A DNA stretch of 64,000 nt from Pardosa pseudoannulata (Eukaryota; Arthropoda; Arachnida; Araneae; Lycosidae): positions 106,090,521-106,154,520 of the forward strand of contig CM063509.1 of NCBI GenBank assembly GCA_032207245.1. Reading direction: 5' to 3'. Shown one piece after another: positions 49,401 to 61,797 of this stretch. The position numbers and the translations under genes are program-made. Numbering within the stretch: the first letter of the stretch is position 1; each line of letters starts with the position of its first letter. Below the pieces are notes generated by a model, which worked only from the letters and a program-made list of their open reading frames with translations, had not been told where the DNA came from and ran no database searches.

Positions 49401-51360
49401 AAAATAAAAAATTAAATAAGAAATCTTAGTAACTAAGATTTATGTTATATATATATATATATATGTATATATGTGTGTGTGTGTATATATACACAGATAA
49501 AACTAATGCTTACTAAACAAAAGCAAATTTAATAATTTAAATTTTTGTATAAACATCCAGTGACAAGTATAAAAATTCCAGAAAATACAAATATTGTTAG
49601 CAAACACATTTAAAAATAAAAAAATAATAATTACATGTGGCAATCCATAAAATGACAGATGACTATACAACGACTAGTGTAAAGGGTTAAATTTAGGTGT
49701 TACTAAAGGGAAAATCAGAGGTAACAAGACAATCAAACTTAGCCAATAATCACTCCTCTCATAGAAGAGAAAAGATGCACAATTTTAAAAAATCATGCTT
49801 TGCCAACTTCCCTAGCACATAAGCACATATAAATTTACCTTTTGTAGTAAAGCCATTGCAGATGACACATCTCTGGCACTACGGGCTAACACAACAGATT
49901 CTATTAAATTATGTAGAGCAACAACATGATTATTTGATGGCAATAAACCATGAGATAAGACTTCAAGTTCACTAATAAGTTTGTCATACACCTGAGTAGT
50001 TTCATCAGTGAAAGGTGAAATCATCTGAAATAGGCAGAGAGATTAAATATTTTATACTTTAACATTGTAATCTTATAATATTGACAATTTGAGAAGAAAA
50101 ATACAGACTTTTAAGTTATATAAGAAAATACAAAATTACATTTTATAACCATTTGAATGAGCAATGAAGTAGCTGTCAGTAGAAGTAACTTTTTACTTTA
50201 ATGATTTTTGTAGCAAGATATAAAGGAAGCAATTAAAGCATATGCTTATAGTTTCCCCCACCACCACAAGATTCAGAGACGTTTGGGTTGATTTGGAAAA
50301 CAATGTCTACTTTATTTGCTAAATGACTTAACACTGGGTCTTACTGTTTAAAGCTGATTAAAAACATATACAAGCATCCATGTCAGCAGTGTAATTCAAA
50401 TCTACAAACTAATACCAAACTCATTTAGTCATAATTTCATAATAAAAGACAAATAAGCTGTAATAAATATAAGGAGAAAAAATATTGAAATTTAGTTTTA
50501 GTAATTAGAACAATTTTTGTAATACCTAGATGCTATCATAATTACTTTAGCTTTTTATGTTTTTCATGTGATTGTGCTAAAATGCAGGTAAATTATTCAA
50601 AAAATGAAGCATTGAGGTTATGAATATTCATAAATTTCAAATGATTGCAGCTTCAAATAATATCCAAGTGAAATACTTTGCTCTTGTATATCACATTTTT
50701 ATAACAATTACCTGATAATACTGGGAATGAGTCGCTACCAAAGTAGACAAATAAGAAGAATAAAGATATATTTACATATGTGACAATTTTTTTTTATGAA
50801 AACTTAACCCTTTATATGTTAAAAATTAATTTTTTTTATTTTTAAAATCAGATAAATTATAAACATTTATAATTCCAGATTTTATAAAAACTCCATTTTT
50901 TCTAAAAATGTACATGGGAATCTTACATGACCATATTATCTAATGAAATAATACACATACATCTATATAACTAACACAGTGTTAAGTGGACACATGAGTT
51001 TTTAATTTCAAATTACTGTTCACAATAGTTAAACTCTAATTTGATTAGTCAGAAAATAAAATGATACAATTCAAATATCTATTTGGACTAGAAGAGTTTG
51101 AATTGGAAAAATTTGTAGCACAAAGAATTTAAAGAAGCAGTTACCTTTACTTTGCTTAGGTACTGTAGTATTCAAACGGTGTTAGTGAGATTTCAACTCC
51201 ATAGCCACAAAGATAACAATCTCAGTTTCATATGAGTTTCAACTCACCATAGGGTAGCACAAAAATACTACGAGTACATTACAAATAATGCTTTACTTGA
51301 AACAATGTTCCTTAATTCATGATTGTCAGTTGAAAGAGTCAAGTGAAATATATATGTGTA

Positions 51361-51417
<57 letters not shown>

Positions 51418-54400
51418 CTAATTACAACTGCCACTGGTTCTTACTGTTATAAACTGATTTAATATGTTTCTTGTACACTTAGATACCTAATATAGCTTGA
51501 TTCCTAAAATAAAACTAAGCCTTTAGATTTGAAAAAGATAGTTCTAAAAGTATTGATTTAATTTTTAAGACTCACTTTATTATGAAGTTTAAAACTGCTA
51601 TAATGTAATCAAAATAGGTTCCATAATTTAAATAATATATGGATGAATTAATACACACAAGAAACTGATATACTTAAATTTTAAAATTGGACAATCACTA
51701 CAATTTTGAATCATTAAAAAGAATACACAAGATATTAAAACTATAACAATTTAAAACAGTTAAATACAACTTCTAGACCTAATACCATGCCATAAACCAT
51801 ATAGTCAATTTTAATTTTGAGAGAAATATAGCTACATGAGTAGAGAAAAAAAAGAACAAAATTAATCCAACCAGCAAGTCACTCACAGCCACGGCTTTGT
51901 TTATGTAATTAGATGACTGATCTCTTTCTCCATTAGGCAAGAATCCTGGTATCATTCTTGTAAATTCTTCATACACACCCATCTGGTTAGGTGTTACACC
52001 ACCAACCTAAAATAATTTATTTTAATATAAATAAGGCACAAAAACATTTAAACTGCATCAAAACATACATAAAATATTATACACAAGAAACAATTTAAAA
52101 CTAAATTTAAAAAGAAAAGAAGTTATGCTTTTCAGGAGAAATGCTCATTTTTAATTATGTATAAAATTCATGAACATTCCAAATTGAAGGCATAATATTC
52201 TTTTTGAAAATTCAGGATTTAACCATATTAATCCTAATATATGAAATTGTATTGCACATATGTACAACATCCTCATTTTTACCTTTAGTCTTATTTGCTC
52301 TGGCATTCTTTCTGCCTGGTATGTTAGAGCCATAGGATCGCAATATCGCCGCCCTTCACTTCTTGCAAGTTTTCTAGCTTCATATTCCTAGGAAAATAAT
52401 GTTTTACATTATGAGCTTCATATTTTCAAGAAACTTTATAAAACTATCAAACTGCAGTATTTTTATTTTTAAGAAATGTGAAAACATACATATTAAAGCT
52501 ATATAATTAACAGTTTAAATTACAAAGTATAAAAGCTCTTACAGAGCCTTTATCCTTTCAGAACAGGCAGATTGCAATATAAATTTTAAAAAAGAAAATC
52601 CATTTTAGCAGCAAAAACACAATCACACACTTTTAGAATTGTGAATAGTTAGCACAGATGAATTCACAATTTAATAGCTGTTTTCAATGCCATCTGAAAT
52701 CATGCATCATAATAAAGAAATTACATAAAAAAAATCAAAATTTTAAATTTAGAAAGTTTTTTCAGTTTGCAAAATGATTTAGAAATATACGATTTTCTTG
52801 ATTTTTAACAATTTTTTAAATTCCACAAGATTTTCAAGTTTTGTAAAAACCTAGATAGATGTACCTATCATCGAACCCCTAAGGGCAGTAAGCAAAGAAG
52901 ACCAGATGGGTAATTTGTACTTATGAATTTACTTTTCATACATATCTGCATCTGTATTATATCAAAATATTACATCTAAAATATATCTAAAATTCTCCAT
53001 TTTCCTATCTTAACCTATCATACTTAATTTTCCAGTCCCAAAATCTCAGATTTAAAGGAGTGTTTGCCAGCTTAAATTATTTTTACCCAACTCCCAAAAT
53101 TGACACTAGAATAAATGCTGGTTTTCTGTCCACTGGCCACATTTTTCAAGTCTCAAGAAAATAGTTCACTCCTCCAATATTTAAATTGCTATATAATGCT
53201 GACTAAGCTATTAGTCTCTCGTGAAAGAATTCATATAATCACTTGCTGTTAGGAGAAATTTATAATAGAAGTGTGTTTGATATTATTTAATGCTTTGCCC
53301 TTGTCATGTAAAGACATTATTAAACTTTACAGTTCTTCTACGTTGGACTTAACTACTTTTTAAATGGAGCCATGACTGAAACTTACGTAGATACTGAAAT
53401 GCATACTAAAATTTTCTCATTGTTCAGAAAACCGAGGCAATTCAAAATAGGGGCTAAAGCTTGACAATAATTACGACTCATTACATATGTAAACACACAT
53501 TTTATGACAGTTAAAGTTCATAAGATAAAAAGGTAACTTACAGAACTTAATCTTTTATCAATTTCAGGTAGAGCTTTCTCAACAGCAGTTTTTTGGATAA
53601 AACAACATGCAAGTTCCAAATTATCCCGAGCAACAATTTCAGCAGCATGGTCAGCCATGTCTTTCTGAGGAGGAGTGGCATTCTAAAAACAAATATAATT
53701 CAATTATTGCATATCACTTTCCTTTTTTCTTAAAATTAACATGTTAAGCAATTAAAAAGTGCTTTGAAATTGAAATTTGGGCTCACCCTCAGAGTTGCTA
53801 GGAAAGCATTTCTTAAGTTGGTTATCAGTGACATGTAAAGTGGATCACGACATGTAATCATAACCATTCCAGCAGTCAAACTACGAACCATATGATGAGC
53901 TGATACTCTCATTCGGGATTCATCTGGATCTAAAGCAAAATCCTACATAAAAAACAAACAAACATGTATTTAATAATTTTAATCCAAAGACTGAAAAACA
54001 TGCAGCAAAGGAACAATGAAAACAAGCATACCTTTTTAATTATTTGTTCACAGGTAGTTAATGAAATTTTAATTGATCTTTCTACAACAGGTGCTATCCA
54101 TTCCTGAACAGCTCTTTCAACAGCATGTCTTACACATTGTTTTAATGCATTGTGTGCTTGAAATAGAGGAAGCTGAAAAAGAAAAAAGATATCAAGCTAA
54201 CTCCATATTCAATTACAAATAAAAACAATAAGCAAACTGAAATCATTAATTTAAGAGTCAATTTACATAATTTAAGAGTTTAATATCACACAATAACAAT
54301 TCTTTTAAATTGAAAATCTCATTGAATATAATAAGCAAACAAACTGTTAGGTCAATTACAAGGATGCTTTTAATTATAGTTCATCGAATTAAAGAACCGT

Positions 54401-57027
54401 GTTGTACAGTAAGAACAGTTCAAAAACTGTATTCAAATGCCCATCCCTAATAAAAATAACTTTAATCCTTTTATTCTTGGGTGTTAACAAAAACAAATTG
54501 TAATGACTTTATATTACTATTTTATAGTACTCAGCTAGCAAATTTTCTTTAGGAAACAGCTATACTAACAGAAAAGCATGAAAAATTATACAGGCTCTCC
54601 CCATTTCTGGGGGAAAGAAAATAAAAGGGGGGAATTTTTAGTCACTTTTTTAGACTTCCCACAGAAAAATTATAGTTGGCAGATCTTAATTACAAAATTA
54701 ACAGAATTTATTTTTGATTTTTGCTGGAACCGTATTTCCATGTAGAATAATCTTCAAATCTTTACACTGAAGCAATACACCAATTAGTAGACAATGCCCC
54801 TTTTCAAATGCATTTAAAATATTAAAACTAGAACTACCAATGCATGCACATTACAAACTCTTTTTTTAAATCTTTTGTGAAGTTTCCTAAAGGATCCATC
54901 AACAAATGAACCATCTATTGTAACATGAAAAAACTTAAAAGAAAGAATTAATGATTTGAGCTTTCCATAAAATTCCTTCTAAATACTTTCAATAATAGAA
55001 TGATCTAAAACGGCAGAATCAAAATATTTTGCCGATATTTTAATTTACATTGGGTCAAATACAGAAAAATTAAATTTTTAACCTGTGTATAAATTAAAAC
55101 TTAAGGAGCACCTAAAATTAAGGAGTTTTTAAAGACTATATAAACTTAGTTATATTCACCTAATTTTAAGAAGACATAATCATTTATAATTATCAGTTTA
55201 ATCTTACTTCATAAGCTAATGTTGATCTAAATTTATAAGTTACTTAACCCCTCTGTGACTAATATCTCGTATATGCAACTCAGCGATTTCATCTCTTATC
55301 AGTCCAGCATCACCTCCACGCAATGATATATGGTTGATATTGCAAAATATTTTATATTTTCCCACCAAAAGCTAGCTCCCTCTCCGGGAATGTTGGTACG
55401 TCTTTTGGAACATATACTTCTCCCCTCTGAAATGCGAGGAAATCCTTACCCTCCCTCGGAGTGGAGGCGAATTTAAGCGCCTAACTGGAGAGAGGCTAGG
55501 GGGCCTGGGATTGGCTAAAAAGGGCTTTGTCCGAGGAGGTGATTCTCGGACGGTTCAAAGTTCGTGACCCGGCGTTCGGGGGAGAACGACGCTTGCTTTT
55601 CTTGAAGTATGTTTGTGCCTAGCATAATGGAGTGTTTTTAAATGCTTATAATGCTCCTTGTATATAAATGTGTAAATAGTGATGTAATGTACATAGCTGT
55701 GAGTGTTGGAATAAAACCCAGAAAATCCAAGAAGCTTGTCTCAGCTCGCTTACTATGTCACAATATTGATAGATCAGCGTCGAGTATGCGTAAGAGGAGC
55801 TGAATGTTTTACTTTAATTTTTAAATGCTAGATCTAATTACTAGATGGCTTAAACAACAGTTTTCACATTCAGTCCAACTAACATTGAAGCATTATCCCA
55901 ATCAGTAAACAATGATTCTTTTCTAACAGCCTTTAAATTATGGATACGATAACTACCAATAAATGTATATTTGCAGTTAAAAAGTGTAAACTTTTCTAAA
56001 TAATTTTATAAAACTCCATTTGAGAGATGGGACATCTATTGATACAGGGGAAAAAAACAATAGATGTGCCCTATTCATAAAATTCCTCAAAAAAAAAAAA
56101 AAAAAAAGTCCTTTTCAAATCAATATTTTGTTGGAACTTCACTTTGTGACATGTCACAAAGAATTTCTTTGATATACTACTTACTCAGCTTTCATTTTTA
56201 ATAATTTATTTTAAATGGACTGATGTTAATTATTAATTTGTTAAAAAATTAAGGACCCAATATGAAGGTTAGGTATTTGGGCCTTTTTCAGAAGGACCAC
56301 TTAAAATTAAGGAATGTACGAGCCAATATTAATCAAACAGGAAACTGCAAAGCAATCAATGAGAAACTATATAGAGTACTTAAGGATTCATCTAAAGCTT
56401 AACCCTTTTGAGACGGGAAGCGCAAACGTGCGCTTATCTCTGAGGCCGGCAGTCACTTTCACGAGTGATTATTCTGGGCCGGAGGGTTTTTTGCTATTAA
56501 GCCTAATTCATGAAATTAACGAAGTAGCAACGCATTATTTAATAATGCTGCGTAAAGTATTTAAACGGAATATGATTTACATTATATGTTTATAGATTAT
56601 GCATTTAAGCTATTTCTTACTTAAATATATATTTTACACTTTACTTTTTTTTCATTTTTTACTTAGTATTTAATGACTGTAAAACTGAATACTATGTTAT
56701 TTAAACTTTTTTTGTATGAAAAATTTTAAAAACAGGGATCTACAAACAATCCTATGTGACAGTCCTTGCACTTGTAACTCATTTGCCATTTTGGAGGATT
56801 TTTCCGGAATGTGAAAAAACGAAACATCGTCAATTTCTTTGACAGAAATGTGCTCCTCATCATTAAAATCACTAGATCCATTACGAACATAAAGAACAAT
56901 CAGAATATATTATAGTGTCACTATTACTAATTTTCTAATCTGTTTCAGAATCAAAATCTGAAATATTTCACGTCATTTCAGCTATTTTAAGCTCAGTTAA
57001 ACACTTTCGACACTTCGAAAATCTAAC

Positions 57028-57059
<32 letters not shown>

Positions 57060-60000
57060 AATCTGTTAGATCTAATTCTGTACTAAAAACTGGACTGCAA
57101 ACCGAAATACACAACGCTTTAGCAAAAATAAAACTCCCCTGCTTACATAATCGCGTGGGAATTTAAAGAGCCGTCATAAAACATGTCAATCGGAAACATT
57201 CCTTTTCCCTCATGTTTATATAATCAAAAACCACTTGTATGTGTATCATACTACTCTCCTATTGAGTACAAGGTCATATCTACATGTATCTAAATCCATA
57301 TGGACATACAATGCCATCTTGTGTCAAAGCTTATAGTTTTTAAAATGTTCCACAACGCTGGCACACATATGTGATGGTCGGGGGTGAACGAGAAAATGCT
57401 CTGGCATGCCAGTGTGTCGGCCGGGAAGTGAGTGCATTTCTTGCTGGCACGTATTTGTGACAGTAGGCGCGAAAGGGTTAAAAACCTTTTAAAATCACTT
57501 AAAAATGAGTGATGATATCTAAATGGAAGGCTTCAAAATTCTTACTAGGTGACAGACTTTATGACAGACTTATTCCTTGAAAAAGATATCAGTGAAACTG
57601 ATTTTCACATTTAATAATCACTGTAGCAAGTTACCTGAGTATTAACAACGATATGCTGATTTAACTGAGTAGTTGATAGGATATTTATATCTGCATATGT
57701 AAACTGAGGTTGAGGCATTGATGTACTCAGAGATGACAGTTGAGTCGTTGATAAAGTAGCAGGAGGACTACTAGCAATGGATGCTTGAAGAGTATCTTCT
57801 CTAAGTACATTGTTTGGTATAGCACTTGGAGTAGATGGAACCACATTACCAAGAGCTGACTGAGGAGGTACTTGTATGTTTACAGTTGTAATTACTTGCT
57901 GCTCTTTATGCTTTGGAAGAGGAGAAAGCTGAGGTTCAATTTTTAATAGTCTCTCTTGGTCTTTTAAAATATTACCAGGCTTTAGATCCTAGAGGTAAAA
58001 AATGAAATAATCTTCAAGCTTCACATCAAAAAATATGAAAAAACAAATATATATACATACATAAACCTTTTTTTTTGAGGGGGGGGAGGGATATGTCAAA
58101 AGACACCCAAGTCCTTAATTAAAGTGTATATATATAATTTTATAGACATTCAATTCTAAACATAATTTTTTTAATATATATTTAATGTTATGCCTCAATT
58201 TAATTCCAAGTATTTAATTTTGATGGTCAAATGTCATTCACAAAGTAACTACAGATTAACAAAGAAATGCAAGAAATTTAAAAATTTAGACACCAATTTG
58301 CTATGTGAAACAGATAATTCAATTCCATACAATATTTACTTTTTTTTTAAAGTTGTTTTAGAATCTGAAAATACTTTATGTATAACATTTCAACAAAAGA
58401 CTAGCATTAATTTTTAACCATACAATTTGAAAACTTTTAGTCATCTTTCTCTATCCTGTTGAATATCATATTTTACTACTTATGGCAATGAAATCTAATT
58501 ACTAAAATTCCCTGATGACAGTGCAGTTTTAAATGACCAATTAGTTAAAACTGTGCACCTTTGTGTTAGGAATTTGAGGAAGGGTGAACTAGGGATGACA
58601 ATGATCATAGGATAAGCAGCAAAATCAGTACACCACAAAACACTCCTCTGAAATAAATTTAAATACTTTGATCTTTTACTTGATTGGTTTTAGTTTGGAG
58701 AGCTACGGTCTACTTTTTGCAACACGATTTTGGGCTTGAGACCGAGACCTACTGCTTAAAGCCAATTCCAAACGGCTACGAACATCCATGCCATAGTGGG
58801 ACTCGAACCCACGAACTCCGGTTCCGAAGGCCAGCACCCTAACCATTCGGCCATCATTCGGCTTTACTTGATTGGAGTTTTAAAACTTTGAACTATGTTG
58901 GTAAATAATTTAGAAACTTAAACAATATACGGCAGAAAGGAAAAAAAGCAGCTTAATGCAGTTTTTTTTTTAATTTTTAGCAGTTTAATGTGCTGACAAT
59001 ATTTATAAATATGTATTCATACTTACATTGATATCTACACTAAGTGTCTTGCAAAGGACCTCAATTTCAAACTTTAAATTCAATTTTAAGTCTGGCTCTT
59101 TGTGCAATTCAGCTAATACATTCATGATACCCATTGTCCATGGATTTGGAGGCTTAAAAACCTATAAAAATAATTTCATTACAATTTCTATTTTTTTTTT
59201 CCAATAGATAAATCTCCAAAAACTTGAAATAAAAGTATACATACTTTGCTTTTGGCACAGGATTCAAGGACCTTGGCTACAAATGGTACTACATACAAAA
59301 GTTCTTGCTGTCCATTATGATAGGCTTCAATTAATAATGACTTCACATCAATATCCTAGAAATTGAAGCATAATTTTGGGTTAAAGAAAATGGCTATAAA
59401 AAAGAAATACTACTATACTTTAACAAAGCATAGATAATAGCTCCAATAACAATCCTGCAACATAAGAGAACCTGCTAATATTAACTCCTTCCGGTAAAAT
59501 GACAACTCTAGCTTGTCATTAATTTTTCATTCCATACCGCACAATGACGAGCTACACTCGTCATGCGATTAAAGTTACTGTTAAATATGATAATTTAGTT
59601 TAAAATTTCTAGTGTACTGAATTTGGCAACACTTTTATCACTTGTGAAAATCACAAGTCACTATTGCATATTGTTTACTTAGAATTTCTTGGTACAAGTC
59701 ATTGCCAAATTAATGAGTCAGAATAAAAGAAAACCTAAGAAATGCTGTGTGTGTTACAAGAACCAAATTAAAAGTGAGACTACTTGGCGGTGTAAACAAT
59801 TAAGAATTCCTTTGCACTTTGTTTTGAAAAGTACCACTAGCTTGAAGACTATCTGTATACCTTATTAATGTTATGCTTTGATATTTTCTTAATTTTACTG
59901 TTTCTGATATTATTTAATACTATGTAAAAAGTGGATTTTAATTAAGAATATGTAAAAATTGTAAAATGAAACAAGTTTTTTAAATAAAAATTAAATGGTT

Positions 60001-61760
60001 ATTTCATGCACAGTTTTTCATTATTAAATCATGCCGGAAGGGGTTAAGAATTACAATTTCAATAAGATACAGCATAAGGACAAATTTTATTAGTGAGGGA
60101 ATTTTTAGTATAATTTTTACAGCAAATGAAAAGATAAGCATACACAAAACAGACCTAAACATATTTCTCTAGGTCCATATGTTATAGAGGTAGATATAAG
60201 CACAAAAATATAAAAATTGTTAACAATTATAAAAAAGACATTTGTTAAATCCTCCTAACAAAATAGATTTGAAAGATGATAGCAAAGATGTACCATTATA
60301 AACTTATATGGAATCAGCTGACAAAATGAATCATTAAATGTATTAATTCGGTGTATTAAGGTTTTGAATATATTTTAATAGTTCAAAAATATTTGGACTT
60401 GTACACTAATATCCATAAAATTTATCATAAACTTCTAGTTTTATAAAATATAGTGCTAATCAAATTCCCCACAAAACTTTCATTTGAGAAGTATTTAAAT
60501 ATATTAAACATATTTCAACAACCTGCTTTACCAAACAGATTGCCAAAATTTTATTCAAATCTAAAAACAAATGATACATATGAAGGATAATATTTTCAAA
60601 CAAATCAAAAGTATTAAATAAATATCAACTTACAATCTGTAAAATTGGTTTCCATTTAGCCAAAGTAAGCATTCCCAGCCAGTGACCCAGGTTTTTTAAC
60701 AGAGATCGATCAGAGAAGTTTGCTATTCCTTTGTCACTCCTCAAAAGAACCTGGTAAAAATTAAATAACAACACCTATTTTTTATGTTTATAACAATTTC
60801 AGAAACAACTCTAAAAAATAAAATAACCTACTTTAATATTCCTAAATGTTTCTCTAATCACAAGTTTTGAAAGATCAGGAAGTTTCAATGTATCCAAGAA
60901 ATTAGAGTACAATGAATGGAAGTTAGGTTCTATTGAAGCTCTCTTCATGACTAGATACTGAGATGCCCATGGCCAATACTCTTCCTTCACAATTTCTCTA
61001 AATTCATCAGTCTACACAAAAAATTTTTAATTAAAAAGGCTGTTACTGAGAAACTTAACATATTAAACACTTACATAGAAACTTCAGATATAATTTCACA
61101 TACCTTTTGAGATAAATTTGCTTGTGAAAGATTGTTGACAATAAAAGCAACTTTGTCTTGAACAGCCTCAGGAGGCACAACAAGTTTTTCATCTTTCTCA
61201 GTAGCTACCAGTAATGTGTCAATGTTTGTCGTATTGGCTATTGATGGCTATTATTAAACAAATAAAAGTTTAGGTAAATACATAGCTAATTTAAACAAGT
61301 TCAAGGTAAATTACATGCATCAAAACTTTTGCATATGCAATTATAAAACATTTACTTTTTTCAGATAATTTAAGATACAGTTTTAATTGTGCATTATCTA
61401 ATATTTTTAAATTATATTTTAAAAGCATAAAACATTAAAATGGATGTCAATGGAAACTTTATTACTTAGCATTTTTTTCACCTCAGACCAGGATAGGTAA
61501 GAAACAACTAGTTTCATATACACTTGAGTTAAAATGACCCTGTATGTATGCTAATAAATTAACATATAAAAGTACCCTAAATGGATAACATAGGAGACAT
61601 CTTATACAACCTCTATACAATTAATAATTTATAAAAACCCTTCATACAAGCCTTTAAGTCTGTTAAGAGGGGATACAAGTAATAGTGAAACACACATTAG
61701 CAGTTTTTGTGAGGTTGTGAAAGAGAAGAGAAGCAAATGATATAAAGATTCATTATGTTT

Positions 61761-61797
<37 letters not shown>

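Larger units (their letters stand above)
54173..57634 (-). other. CNOT1: TE-rich CNOT1 intron (3.46 kb)
   Basis: This intron between the exons ending in VVNTQ and starting with LPLFQ holds, in order on the plus strand, one copy of a 0.5-kb repeat (54.6-55.17 kb), a solo LTR (55341-55762), a second diverged copy of the same repeat (55.83-56.33 kb) and a piggyBac derivative (56403-57477). Little of the intron is left unexplained. Confidence 0.8.

Noticed and set aside
56314..56595. 93-codon plus-strand frame
   Set aside because: Runs across the left end of the piggyBac derivative and its flank; no motif.
58780..58862. Functional tRNA-Ser/Leu gene
   Set aside because: Boxes are good but the sequence continues into a SINE body and is flanked by a target duplication; no acceptor stem.
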